This document shows positions 1-8,343 of a DNA stretch of 64,000 bases, piece by piece. Source of the stretch: an uncultured Paludibacter sp. (lineage in GTDB: Bacteria; Bacteroidota; Bacteroidia; Bacteroidales; Paludibacteraceae); assembly GCA_937927845.1 (NCBI GenBank), contig CALFXE010000200.1:1-64000 (forward strand), given 5' to 3'. Position numbers and translations under genes: made by a program. Under the pieces are notes generated by a model. That model did not search any database, had not been told where the DNA came from, and saw nothing but the letters and a program-made list of their open reading frames with translations. How positions within the stretch are numbered: the first letter of the stretch is position 1; each line of letters starts with the position of its first letter.

Positions 1-53
1 AAAGAGTAAAGAGTAAAGAGTAAAGAGTAAAGAGTAAAGAGTAAAGAGTAAAG
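1..53. repeat. Heptanucleotide tandem repeat (AAAGAGT)n
   Basis: Seven uninterrupted copies of AAAGAGT followed by a partial eighth open the window, so the array may extend beyond its left edge. The tract is AT-rich and lies before a hairpin, with no gene in it. Such short tandem arrays change copy number by slippage. A role in phase variation of a gene to the left is possible but cannot be judged here. Confidence 0.9.
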
Positions 54-54
54 A

Positions 55-78
55 ATGGGGAGATTATGCCCCATTTTT
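55..78 (+). terminator. Rho-independent terminator
   Basis: ATGGGG pairs with CCCCAT across an 8-nt loop and is followed by TTTTT on the + strand. It would end a gene lying left of the window. The stretch from 79 to 198 shows no other clear element. Confidence 0.5.
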
Positions 79-198
79 GCTTCGTTACCATACTGGTCAA
101 AGATAATCGGGGACTAAAAATCACGTATTTTTTCGTATTGACCGGTAAAGGCTAAGTTGTTAATTTAGATAGTCTTAAGAGATCAAAAAAGCTGTGCT

Positions 199-1185
199 AT
201 GGAAGCAAAATACGGATTTACCAAAATGACCGTTGCAGAATTTGAAACCTGGATTTCAAATCGGAGAGTCGGACGGACTATTTTAAAAATTCAACAGCAT
301 CATACTTATGTGCCCGGTTATATTCATTTTATGGGAAACAATCATTTTGACCGGCAATTAGCGATGAAGAATTATCATGTCAATCAAAACGGATGGCAGG
401 ATATCGGGCAGCATTTTACTATTTTTCCGGACGGAACGGTTGTGACCGGCAGAAGTATGGAAAAGTCACCGGCCTGTATTACAAACCAGAATGCAAATGC
501 GATTTGTATCGAGAATTTCGGAAACTTTGATCATAATGCCGATGTGATGACGAATCTGCAAAAGGATGCGATTATCGCGATTACTGCGGCTTTATGTAAA
601 CGGTTTAATCTTCCGGTTAATTCCAATACAATAGTCTATCACCATTGGTTCCGTTTGGATAATGGTGTCCGGAACAATGGAACCGGAAACAATAAATCGT
701 GCCCGGGAACCAACTTTTTTGGCGGCAATAAAGTACCCGATTTTGAAAACCATTTTGCCCCTTTAGTAAGAGCAAAGTTAGGCAGCCATCCGATTAAAAC
801 CGACAGCAGTGCTATCCGGAAATATGTATACGTAACGGCTAACAGTCTTAATGTGCGTACGCAACCGGATGCCGGAAGTCCGAAAGCCGCCGATCGTCCC
901 GGTATTCCTTTGGGAGCTGTTTTGCGTGTGTATGAAGAAAAAGACGGCTGGCTGAAAATATCCAATACCCAATCCCACTGGGTTGCGGCCAGATATACGG
1001 TTGCGGTGAAAAGAGCCACCGTAAATGCTACGATTTTAAATGTGAGAACGGGTCCCGGTACCAACTTCCCTAAAATTGACCGGATTGAAAAAGACGAAGA
1101 AGTTTTTGTTTTTGAAGAAGTAAACGGCTGGTGTAAAACTGATCTCGGTGACAAATGGGTTACCCGATCCTATTTAAACTTTTAA
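199..1185 (+). CDS. N-acetylmuramoyl-L-alanine amidase (PGRP/Amidase_2 fold) with two SH3b domains
   Basis: Predicted zinc amidase that cuts the lactyl-amide bond between MurNAc and the stem peptide of peptidoglycan. Residues about 28-195 form the Amidase_2/PGRP domain. The zinc-ligand positions are visible as the QQHHTY motif (near 33), the HHW motif (near 150) and the SCPGTNFF motif (near 169). Two bacterial SH3 repeats follow (about 208-265 and 272-328), each containing a LNVRT strand typical of cell-wall targeting. No signal peptide is visible, so export is not obvious; it could act as a lysin, a toxin-like effector or a cytoplasmic recycling enzyme. GC content is higher than in the island genes further right. 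Confidence 0.88.
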   Translation: MEAKYGFTKMTVAEFETWISNRRVGRTILKIQQHHTYVPGYIHFMGNNHFDRQLAMKNYHVNQNGWQDIGQHFTIFPDGTVVTGRSMEKSPACITNQNANAICIENFGNFDHNADVMTNLQKDAIIAITAALCKRFNLPVNSNTIVYHHWFRLDNGVRNNGTGNNKSCPGTNFFGGNKVPDFENHFAPLVRAKLGSHPIKTDSSAIRKYVYVTANSLNVRTQPDAGSPKAADRPGIPLGAVLRVYEEKDGWLKISNTQSHWVAARYTVAVKRATVNATILNVRTGPGTNFPKIDRIEKDEEVFVFEEVNGWCKTDLGDKWVTRSYLNF

Positions 1186-1227
1186 AGGTAAATATAAATC
1201 AGTCTGCCGGATCCAAAAACCGTGCTA

Positions 1228-2154
1228 TCAGGAGTTTTCCCAACTTTTCATATTAAATGGTGTTTGTATTGAACCTGGTTTTAGGGAATTCAGGTCATGC
1301 AATAGTTCCAGATCAGTGTAGTCAACGGAACCGTCGGCGGCTATTTTTGAAGCATATAATTTCCCTTCCTTAGTAGCAATTATTCTGTTGCTATTATCAA
1401 TGTCTGCCCATGTAATGTCTTTGAGTTTCGTTTTCCCGTCCTTTCTTCCCAGATAAAACAGATCCACGTTTTTGCGTTGTTCAGGATGGTAAAAGGTGAT
1501 CATATACAAAGCAGCACTATTGGTGATTGGTTTTTTCCAAAGTTTCGGAACGATAGGTTCTATACTTTTCGGGTCTGCTTTCGACCAGCTATCACTGACT
1601 ACAGTTAATTGTTCCGTTTCTTTTTGAATAAAACCAGGATCATTTTGTTCTGTCCATCCGTTCATTTCCAACCGATGTTCGTGTAATAAATTGACATGTC
1701 CTTTCCGTAGCGAATATTCTTTTTGTGTTCGAAATGTAGAAACGTGAAGGTGAGACGGTACGGGATATTTTTCAAGTGCCTGCGCGGAATCTAAATTGAG
1801 CAATACCGTTTTTTCGTCAGCGAATAATCCGCCTCCGGTGTCAAAAAGTGCATCGCCGTGTTCCCAAACGGTAAGCGCGGTCCAGAATGGCGGTTTACTA
1901 ATGATTGTTCTGCTGTTTCCGTATTCAAAATTATCGACAAAGTAAATCAGGTATTTTCCGGAAGGCGAGACATCACAATTTCGCATCGGTACTTTTTTAT
2001 TGATCCATTGCCCGGGTTCCAGCGTGTCGTTATCCAAATTCCAGACACTCATCTGAATCCAATCGGTAGGCCCACGTCTAAAAACAATGGCATTGTTCGT
2101 TATTCGTGATTTCAGAAAGAAAATCCTTGCGCTGATAGTACCTGAATGATTCAA
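1228..2154 (-). CDS. Hypothetical protein, beta-propeller-like
   Basis: Family not recognised. The 308-residue product has repeated short beta-strand patterns (SPSGKYLIYF, ADEKTVLLNL, NSNRIIATKEGKLYASK) like those of WD40/PD40-type propeller proteins, which suggests a propeller fold. The only start that gives full length is TTG at 2154, because a stop codon lies in frame just upstream. The first internal ATG is at residue 35. The N-terminus may therefore be non-canonical or have lost a signal sequence. It converges with the amidase gene. Confidence 0.6.
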   Translation of the reverse strand: MNHSGTISARIFFLKSRITNNAIVFRRGPTDWIQMSVWNLDNDTLEPGQWINKKVPMRNCDVSPSGKYLIYFVDNFEYGNSRTIISKPPFWTALTVWEHGDALFDTGGGLFADEKTVLLNLDSAQALEKYPVPSHLHVSTFRTQKEYSLRKGHVNLLHEHRLEMNGWTEQNDPGFIQKETEQLTVVSDSWSKADPKSIEPIVPKLWKKPITNSAALYMITFYHPEQRKNVDLFYLGRKDGKTKLKDITWADIDNSNRIIATKEGKLYASKIAADGSVDYTDLELLHDLNSLKPGSIQTPFNMKSWENS

Positions 2155-2232
2155 TTTAAAATGATTTTTTTGTTTTTTAGTTGATTAAGCAACCTGCTAT
2201 TATGTCAAACCATTGTCAGGCGTTCGTTGTTT

Positions 2233-2673
2233 TTATATCCTTCCGTTATATTTTGGATCAAATTCTATGATCCATTCAATGCCGTATTTATCTCTAAACA
2301 TGCCAAAATAGGAACCCCATGGACTATCCGAAATGGGCATTTCAATTTTTCCACCTGCGGAAAGTGCATAATATAATTGATTTGCTTCTTCTTTGTTTTC
2401 TGTGCTAATTGAAATTTTACTTCTGTTTTCATTTTCATTGACCCTTCCTAAAAATTCCGGAACATCATTTCCTATTAACACATTACTTTTACCGATTGGC
2501 AGCGCAATATGCATAATTTTATTTTCTTCCTTTTTGCTTACCTGGAATTCAGGGCTTTCCAAATCTTTGAATCGGACAATTTTTAAAAATTCTCCGCCAA
2601 AAGCAGCTTTGTAAAATTCAAAAGCTTCTTCAGCATTACCATTAAAGTTAATATGAGGATTGATAAGTGCCAT
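2233..2673 (-). CDS. VOC family protein (PhnB-like/glyoxalase fold)
   Basis: A 146-residue single-domain vicinal-oxygen-chelate protein. The opening INPHINFNGNAEEAFEFYK followed by AFGGEF is the hallmark of the PhnB-like group often annotated as 3-demethylubiquinone-9 methyltransferase-like. The C-terminus keeps SPWGSYFGMFRDKYGIEW, also diagnostic. Members are dimeric metal-binding proteins and the substrate here is unknown. The gene is monocistronic, and its start faces the attC-like inverted repeat at 2716-2831. Confidence 0.88.
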   Translation of the reverse strand: MALINPHINFNGNAEEAFEFYKAAFGGEFLKIVRFKDLESPEFQVSKKEENKIMHIALPIGKSNVLIGNDVPEFLGRVNENENRSKISISTENKEEANQLYYALSAGGKIEMPISDSPWGSYFGMFRDKYGIEWIIEFDPKYNGRI

Positions 2674-2715
2674 AATTGTATTGGTTTAGGATTTACGATT
2701 TGTTTACAATGATGC

Positions 2716-2831
2716 CTAACGGTCCGGGCTCTGCGATAGGAGTGGAGCAGCAAACCGGTTACGTTCTGTTAAAGATAGCGCTTTTTCGGGAAGAGAGAAC
2801 GTAAACTACCCATTTCGTAATCCTGTGTTAG
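2716..2831. repeat. attC-like imperfect inverted repeat 1
   Basis: Lies between two minus-strand single genes. On the + strand it begins GCCTAACGG and ends GTGTTAGCC, so the outer arms CTAAC/GTTAG are complementary. The inner arms (TGCGATAGGAGTGG against the complement of CTACCCATTTCGTA) pair only partly. Size and outer core resemble the better copies at 15405 and 43652. On its own it is a weak match. Confidence 0.4.
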
Positions 2832-2840
2832 CCACCGTTT

Positions 2841-3443
2841 TTATCGCCACGCTGTTACCTTATAATTGCTATAATTCAAATCCATATCTTTTATTCTGTT
2901 GTTCAGACTATTTATGCCATCCCGCAGATAACCTTCCTGCTCTTCTTTTGATAGTTGGTGGTAAACGTCTAAACCGATTCCTATATTTTTACTAATTGAA
3001 ACAGCATAGGTTAAGTCGGGGTTTTTATAGATCATATAATCCATGCCTTTATAGTCAATTACAATTGGATGAGCAGGTTTAATGGTTTCCATGTCGATTA
3101 AATCTTTTCTGATAACCCGATATCTTTTTTGGGCTCCATGTCCGCCTGATTCCAAATAATAAAAGAAAAAAGTGTTGCATTTCTGACATTGGAAAATTTC
3201 ACAACCGTAATACGGGTAGCGGTCTAACTGAATTTTAGCATCCTGTCCCCAATATTGGGAATCCCATTGCTTTTCGTTGGGCTGAATTGCAATTTGTCCG
3301 ATTTTAGTCAGGTTCGTTTTCAATTCTTCCGTTTCGTTATGCCATTCCAAAAAATCGGTATGGCCACCACAAGAATCGTTCGTTTTTGTTGCAGCCAAAA
3401 AGTGTAAAAGGTTTTGATCGTTTATTTCAAATGTTGTTTCCAT
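2841..3443 (-). CDS. Hypothetical protein with CxxC motif
   Basis: Not recognised. A 200-residue soluble protein with a single CQKC motif near residue 92 followed by an aromatic strand (NTFFFYYLESGGHG). A lone CxxC could bind metal together with other residues or be redox-active. It sits alone between inverted repeats in a run of unrelated minus-strand orphans (2841-4503), an arrangement like cassettes or polymorphic-toxin immunity genes. That role is only a guess. Confidence 0.6.
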   Translation of the reverse strand: METTFEINDQNLLHFLAATKTNDSCGGHTDFLEWHNETEELKTNLTKIGQIAIQPNEKQWDSQYWGQDAKIQLDRYPYYGCEIFQCQKCNTFFFYYLESGGHGAQKRYRVIRKDLIDMETIKPAHPIVIDYKGMDYMIYKNPDLTYAVSISKNIGIGLDVYHQLSKEEQEGYLRDGINSLNNRIKDMDLNYSNYKVTAWR

Positions 3444-3480
3444 AAAATTGTAGTTTACGTTTTGAAGCCTTGTAAAGGTG

Positions 3481-3951
3481 CTATTTTTCCCATTCGTAAA
3501 ATTGTTCCAAATCCCATTTGTAGAAGTTACTGATTACATCAAAAAACGCTTGTCTTGTTGGGTTGACAGGTATTACTTGTTTCGGGAAAATTCGATTTAA
3601 AAAAATAGTATAGTCCTTAACCAGTACTTCAAAGTCTTCTTCGCTCAGTTTTTCAATATCCGCAACACTATCCGGAAAAGCGTTACTTGCGATTTTGTCC
3701 CGTATATTTTCATGATTTGGTCCGCTCCATTTATCCCCATTTGTTTCCCAAATCGTAATGATTCCTAATAATTGTAGCGGATCTTCAGCAATAAAATCCC
3801 GGTTTTCTTTTATCGCCCAATACGTACCGTAAAGGTCATCACTTTGGTCCGGATATAAAAATATTTTGTAGCCTTTGGATTTTATAATCCGTAATGCCGA
3901 ATTGTACGTATTTGCTTCTGCCGATAATCTGAAACCTTTATTTGAATCCAT
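3481..3951 (-). CDS. Hypothetical protein (immunity-like small protein)
   Basis: A 156-residue acidic soluble protein with no recognised domain. It opens with an alpha/beta segment (NSALRIIKSKGYKIFLYPDQ) and ends with an aromatic acidic helix (DLEQFYEWEK). Size and composition resemble contact-toxin immunity proteins, but no toxin is adjacent. The start ATG is followed upstream by a CTAACG core at 3983. Confidence 0.55.
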   Translation of the reverse strand: MDSNKGFRLSAEANTYNSALRIIKSKGYKIFLYPDQSDDLYGTYWAIKENRDFIAEDPLQLLGIITIWETNGDKWSGPNHENIRDKIASNAFPDSVADIEKLSEEDFEVLVKDYTIFLNRIFPKQVIPVNPTRQAFFDVISNFYKWDLEQFYEWEK

Positions 3952-3982
3952 ATTTCCGATATTGATAAAATTGCTTTTGTTT

Positions 3983-4091
3983 CTAACGTTTGAGGTTTAA
4001 AAACGATGCGTCAATTTACAAAATATTTGTTGTGAAACAGGATACCCGAAAACCCGAAGGATTAAACAGTAATGATTTATATCGCTGTTAA
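3983..4091. repeat. attC-like inverted repeat 2 (weak)
   Basis: Begins CTAACGTTTGAGG and ends ATCGCTGTTAA, with CTAAC/GTTA(A) in the same outer positions relative to the two flanking minus-strand genes as in the stronger copies. The inner pairing is poor, so this may be a decayed member or chance. Confidence 0.3.
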
Positions 4092-4092
4092 T

Positions 4093-4503
4093 TTATTTAG
4101 AGTAATCAAAAACGTTTATATATTTTTCCAGAACCGGATCCTGTATCAGTTCGCAAACATATTCAAAGATACTTTTTATTAATTCTGACTCATTTGTATT
4201 TGTATAATAGCTATTTTGAAGAGCGAGATGGATAGAAACGGAATCTTCCAGACTGATTTTTCTACTGATACCGTCATTAATTGTTATGCCTTTGGGGATG
4301 GATGGAGTAGTATAACACGCTTTAATCAGGTCAGCAATTTTAAATATCGTTTGATTGTCTTCAATTTTTTTATGCCAGGCCTTACCGTTTTCCTGAAAGT
4401 AGTCCGATTTCGAAAGAATGACGATTAGATTATAGTGATCATCATTTTTTTTGATTTCGATATCAAGTTCGCCTTCAAGTGCGTTTAGATTTATTTTAAT
4501 CAT
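4093..4503 (-). CDS. Hypothetical small protein
   Basis: A 136-residue soluble protein with no recognised domain. It starts with a beta-hairpin-like segment (KINLNALEGELDIEIKKND) and ends in a helical part. Its composition matches the neighbouring orphans. It has no partner gene in the same direction at operon spacing. Confidence 0.55.
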   Translation of the reverse strand: MIKINLNALEGELDIEIKKNDDHYNLIVILSKSDYFQENGKAWHKKIEDNQTIFKIADLIKACYTTPSIPKGITINDGISRKISLEDSVSIHLALQNSYYTNTNESELIKSIFEYVCELIQDPVLEKYINVFDYSK

Positions 4504-4621
4504 GTTTGGTTGCTGTTTGGATCTATTGTGTTAGAACCTTTGGGGATAATTTTGATTAAAGATAGTATTTTTCGTGAAGAAAAACTTGAAGTTGAGGATC
4601 TGCTATTATTTAAGATTGCAG

Positions 4622-5293
4622 TTAATTGTTGGAATTCTTCAAATTTTCAATTTTTAATTTTAATTCGCGGACCTCAGAGGTGAGATTTTGATTTTCATTA
4701 AGAAATTGATGAAGTTTTTCGATTTTTATTTTGTCTTCTTCGGATCTTTTTAAAAGATCTATTTTTTGATCCAATTTTTCTAATGAAATTTTTTCTTTAA
4801 AATTTGAAATGCGAGAAATTAAGAACCCGAACGTTGCTGTTAATAGAAGCAATCCATTAAAGGAGTGCCACATTTGTATTTTTTGCAAATGCCATGTTTG
4901 CCCGTCATAATTATCAAAACTAAATGAAGTTAAAGAAATGAAGCTTTTGAAAAATGCACATTCTTTGGTATTACAATTTGGAGCTTCTTCTGCTAATAGG
5001 ATCTCTGAAAATCCAAGAATTATGCATAAATAAATACATACAAATACAATTACTCCGGAAAACCGGTTTGGAATGACTTTACCCCAAAACCAATTTTCAC
5101 CTTTATGAGAATCACTTTTTATGGATGCATAAAAAACTACATAAACTAGGTATGTATTTAAAAGAATTACAATAATCCAAGATAGGAAAGGAATGTTGTA
5201 ATAAAATGAATAAAATGAGGCACACAGTAAAGAAAGAAACACTACAACCAAAATTTTACTATCTCCAAATAATCGAATAATTTTATTTTTCAT
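4622..5293 (-). CDS. Ion-channel-like membrane protein with C-terminal coiled coil
   Basis: Start chosen at the internal ATG (MKNKIIRLFG); an in-frame ATG at 5335 would add 14 residues. The protein has hydrophobic segments at about 14-32, 37-56, 76-97 and 144-164. Before the last segment lies a re-entrant-loop-like stretch, FKSFISLTSFSFDNYDG, placed as in two-pore-helix potassium channels. The selectivity filter is not the TVGYG type, so ion selectivity is unclear. The last 60 residues are a strong coiled coil. It could be a channel effector, but no sensor gene is adjacent except the NERD protein upstream. Confidence 0.55.
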   Translation of the reverse strand: MKNKIIRLFGDSKILVVVFLSLLCASFYSFYYNIPFLSWIIVILLNTYLVYVVFYASIKSDSHKGENWFWGKVIPNRFSGVIVFVCIYLCIILGFSEILLAEEAPNCNTKECAFFKSFISLTSFSFDNYDGQTWHLQKIQMWHSFNGLLLLTATFGFLISRISNFKEKISLEKLDQKIDLLKRSEEDKIKIEKLHQFLNENQNLTSEVRELKLKIENLKNSNN

Positions 5294-5348
5294 TTTTATT
5301 TTTTTAGTAGTTAAATTTAATATTTGCGGCAACATTTCAGGGTATGAC

Positions 5349-5405
5349 GACTGTTACGGAAATTGAAACTGAGTTCGCTCAGCTGAATAAAACGAAGTTA
5401 ATAAA
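5349..5405. repeat. Diverged intergenic repeat, copy 1 (hairpin)
   Basis: About 57 bp that align with 15426-15482 at roughly 80% identity, although the flanking genes are unrelated. The core is a hairpin CTGAG-TTCG-CTCAG; the other copy has CTGAG-TTCT-CTCGG, in which a T-A pair becomes T-G. In the other copy this segment is the interior of an attC-like inverted repeat. Confidence 0.6.
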
Positions 5406-5476
5406 TTAAAGTGTTAGTGTGTAACTTGTTGATTGTTAGTTTTTAAATATGATTTTTAAAAGTGGATTTATCTATT

Positions 5477-6553
5477 TTACCCATTAATCCGTAAAATCAT
5501 TTCAGCTATTCTCTTTGTTTCAGCGGATGAAAATATAGGTTTAAAATGATTTACATAATTAAGAAGCTCGTTTACGGTCACAATCTTTACATATTGAAAT
5601 TCCTCTTGTGGCTTTGTGTTGATCAATACAATTAGATTTTTGATCGGTATTTTTTTGTCTCCCCAATGATGACTGTTTAAGTGTAAATGATAGTTACTCT
5701 TCTCATTATTTAGCAGATAAAATAATACAAAATTTGCTCTTTTGATTTGATCCACAGGCGAACGTAAGCTCAGATTTTCCAAAGATTTTTCACTCCAGTT
5801 CTTGGTCTCAATAATAAATATTCCCGATGGGCTTACCAATATATGATCAATCTGAACTGATTTGATATACTCATTTTCGCGCCTATTGTAGATTGCAGGT
5901 GAAAACGTAACTGAAAAGTCATTAATTAAAAAATAATCATCCGATAGCGATTCTAATGTCTTAACTACTTTTTGTTCGCCTAACGCGCCGTAAATGTAGT
6001 TGTTAAGTGCACCGATTACCGATTTTTTTCTTTCAAGTTCATATAAAGAATTTTGCGCACTTTGTTTTACTGCATCGTTAAAATGAGCTGTTATAAATTG
6101 ATAGCGATTGGTTTTGACTTGATAATTGGTAATAAGTTGGCTAACTGCTGCATTGACTTTACTATCAAAATGGGTTTCTTTATGCTTTATTACTCTTTTA
6201 TAGTTTCGTTGCTTTAAACTACTGATTACCTTATGGAAAATGTTTTTTTGGGTGCTGTTTGTTGTAATATGCAGTTTTTGTTTCAGCATATCAATTTCGT
6301 TGGTTAATCGTTCTGTTGATTGTTGCCTTTGCGTTGCAATTGTTGTGTCTAAATTCGGTAAATCGATATCGAGTATCTTTTTTTCCTGTTCAATAAGATT
6401 TTCGTGATGCGTAATCAATTGTTGTCGGAGAATCGAATATGACTTTTGAAAATCAATAACTTCTTTTAATGACTTAAAGTCATGGATGTTATTTTGTATT
6501 AAATTTGATTTTAAAGTCGTTAGTGAGCCAATGGTATTATAAGTTTTGCACAT
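5477..6553 (-). CDS. NERD domain (nuclease-related) protein
   Basis: The first 180 residues are a long coiled coil. A NERD domain, a PD-(D/E)XK-related fold, occupies about 185-310. It shows GALGEQKVVKTLE, then QIDHILVSPSGIFIIETKNW, where D, E and K match the expected catalytic pattern. NERD proteins occur in DNA-processing and defence contexts. The substrate is unknown. The gene is monocistronic and lies beside a channel-like gene and a zinc-ribbon membrane protein. Confidence 0.85.
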   Translation of the reverse strand: MCKTYNTIGSLTTLKSNLIQNNIHDFKSLKEVIDFQKSYSILRQQLITHHENLIEQEKKILDIDLPNLDTTIATQRQQSTERLTNEIDMLKQKLHITTNSTQKNIFHKVISSLKQRNYKRVIKHKETHFDSKVNAAVSQLITNYQVKTNRYQFITAHFNDAVKQSAQNSLYELERKKSVIGALNNYIYGALGEQKVVKTLESLSDDYFLINDFSVTFSPAIYNRRENEYIKSVQIDHILVSPSGIFIIETKNWSEKSLENLSLRSPVDQIKRANFVLFYLLNNEKSNYHLHLNSHHWGDKKIPIKNLIVLINTKPQEEFQYVKIVTVNELLNYVNHFKPIFSSAETKRIAEMILRING

Positions 6554-6655
6554 TTTTTCTACCGATTGTTAATTGTTGCGTGTTATTACTAATAGTCTTA
6601 AAACTTGCTAAAAGTCCCAATTTTACAAAATTGCTATTATGTGACATTATACAAT

Positions 6656-6910
6656 TTAGCGTAGAACTCCCAGAATCAATATAACAATTATTATAGCAAT
6701 GATAAAGCAACCCGTATTTAAAGTTTGAAGAAAGCAACCCTCTTTTGCTTTAACCACAACCCTCGTTTCGTTCTTGGAACTCGAATTTGAATTTGAGCTA
6801 ATATTATCACTCTTGCTATTGTTATTGGTTATTGGATAAGCACATTTTAAGCATTTTTCAGCTTTATCGGAAACTTCTGTTCCACACTCAGGACAATTTA
6901 TTAATGCCAT
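6656..6910 (-). CDS. Zinc-ribbon, single-pass membrane protein
   Basis: 84 residues. CPEC at 6-9 and CLKC at 20-23 form a double-CxxC zinc ribbon of the zinc_ribbon_2 kind. A serine/asparagine-rich linker follows, then a C-terminal hydrophobic helix (about 62-82). It is probably anchored in the membrane with the ribbon in the cytoplasm. No partner is evident. Confidence 0.75.
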   Translation of the reverse strand: MALINCPECGTEVSDKAEKCLKCAYPITNNNSKSDNISSNSNSSSKNETRVVVKAKEGCFLQTLNTGCFIIAIIIVILILGVLR

Positions 6911-6944
6911 TATTTGAGATTAAAGTTAATTTTTTGAAGTTTAA

Positions 6945-7115
6945 TTCGCTAACAACTAGAGATACAGTTAGATCCGAAAGAAAGTAATTTGTGTAGAATA
7001 ACGCAATACGTGTTTTTACCTAATTTATAGGCTAATAAAGTTTAAAATATTGAATTAGAGTTTGTAATAAAACAAGAGAGTCGCTTTTATTTATTAGAGG
7101 AAGAATAAAGTAAAT
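6945..7115. repeat. Long dispersed repeat, copy A
   Basis: Starts CGCTAACA and contains CCGAAAGAAA, then GCAATACGTGTTTTTACC, CTAATTTATAG and AGGAAGAATAAAG. All occur in the same order at 16435-16655 with similar spacing. Both copies are noncoding and are followed by a stable hairpin (7132 and 16687). A mobile noncoding element or a structured RNA is possible. Confidence 0.7.
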
Positions 7116-7131
7116 AGGGATATAAATAAAT

Positions 7132-7153
7132 GCCCGGATTCTACTATCCGGGC
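7132..7153 (-). terminator. Rho-independent terminator for the MFS/esterase operon
   Basis: GCCCGGAT and ATCCGGGC form an 8-bp stem with a 6-nt loop, 30 bp downstream of the transporter stop codon on the minus strand. T-rich sequence lies on both sides, so it may work in both directions. Confidence 0.75.
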
Positions 7154-7182
7154 TTTTTATAAAGTTGTAAATAAAGAAGGAA

Positions 7183-8343
7183 TTAGTCTTTCTGTACCGA
7201 TATACTTCCTTTCTCCAAGTATTTCCGCAATACGATCATTGCAAATGCTAATACACCAAATAGTAATGTAAGCCAGGGAGTGTATTGTACTCCTTTTGTA
7301 GCAATAATCCATCCTCCAACGGTTGTGCCTACGGTAATACCCAGATTCCCGAATGAAGTGGCAAGACTATTGGCAAATTCCAAAGACTTAGGTGCTGATG
7401 AAATCATATAAGTGGAAGCATTCAGAAAACTAGGGGAATACAGAAAGCCCCAAAGTGCAATAACGAAAATTATAGCGATGGTGTTCGTGTCTGAAAAATG
7501 CAACAATAACGGAATCAGAATAGTACCGGATAAAAACAAGGCTGTGGTATTGGCTATAGTTTTATTAAGCATCTTCCCTGAAATACGATTAGCGATGACG
7601 CCAATTATACCGAACAGAAACAACATATAACTAACCATCATACTATCCAGACCTTTAGCTTTGTTCAGGTATTCGGCAAAATAACTGTAGGTAGAAAACC
7701 ACCCGGCAATCATAAAAAAATTCATAGCCGTACTGACAATAAATGTTGGCTGAGTCAATATTTTTAACTGACTTCCATACGATTTTTTCGCTGTTACCGG
7801 CATATCGGGTAGGAAGAAATAAATGGCTAAAAGAGCTATAATGCTTACTATCGATTGGATAATAAATGAATATTCCCATGAAAACTGACTGGCTAACCAG
7901 GTGGCAAACGGAACGGTTGACACCATCGCAATTGCCACACCACTGAAAACAATACTCATTAGTTCGTTTTCGTACTTCTTATTACCGTTTGCTATCGCTA
8001 CCGCTAAGGCGGTGGAAATATAAACAGGTTGTAAAAACGCGGGTAATATCCGTACCAGCATCAGTAACCAGAAAGGTGGTGAAAAGGAGGAGATAACATC
8101 GGTTAGCAGAAAAATAAAGATAGCCGTCAGCATTATCTTTTTGCGATCAATTCCGGAAACCAATAAGGTCATAAACGGACCGGTCAATGCGATGACCAAT
8201 GCAAAGGCACTGAGCAATATGCCGGCTTTATCAATAGAGATGTTGTAATGTGCTGCAATTTGCGGTAAAATACCGATAACACCGAACTCGGTTGTGATAA
8301 CGGCTATAAACCCTAAACAACCTATATAAGCGTATTTTTTCAT
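7183..8343 (-). CDS. MFS transporter (drug/sugar efflux, AraJ-like)
   Basis: 386 residues with 12 predicted transmembrane helices; opens MKKYAYIGCLGFIAVITTEF. It has the GILLSAFALVIALTGP pattern in helix 2 and SGIDRKK in the loop between helices 2 and 3, as in the AraJ/YdhP efflux branch. The start overlaps the end of the upstream esterase gene by 4 bp (ATGA), which implies translational coupling. The divergent HxlR regulator suggests induction by a toxic or reactive compound. Substrate unknown. Confidence 0.88.
   Translation of the reverse strand: MKKYAYIGCLGFIAVITTEFGVIGILPQIAAHYNISIDKAGILLSAFALVIALTGPFMTLLVSGIDRKKIMLTAIFIFLLTDVISSFSPPFWLLMLVRILPAFLQPVYISTALAVAIANGNKKYENELMSIVFSGVAIAMVSTVPFATWLASQFSWEYSFIIQSIVSIIALLAIYFFLPDMPVTAKKSYGSQLKILTQPTFIVSTAMNFFMIAGWFSTYSYFAEYLNKAKGLDSMMVSYMLFLFGIIGVIANRISGKMLNKTIANTTALFLSGTILIPLLLHFSDTNTIAIIFVIALWGFLYSPSFLNASTYMISSAPKSLEFANSLATSFGNLGITVGTTVGGWIIATKGVQYTPWLTLLFGVLAFAMIVLRKYLEKGSISVQKD

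Noticed and set aside
639..1154. 171-codon minus-strand open frame antisense to the amidase
   Set aside because: Lies wholly inside a well-supported gene on the other strand; composition is not protein-like.
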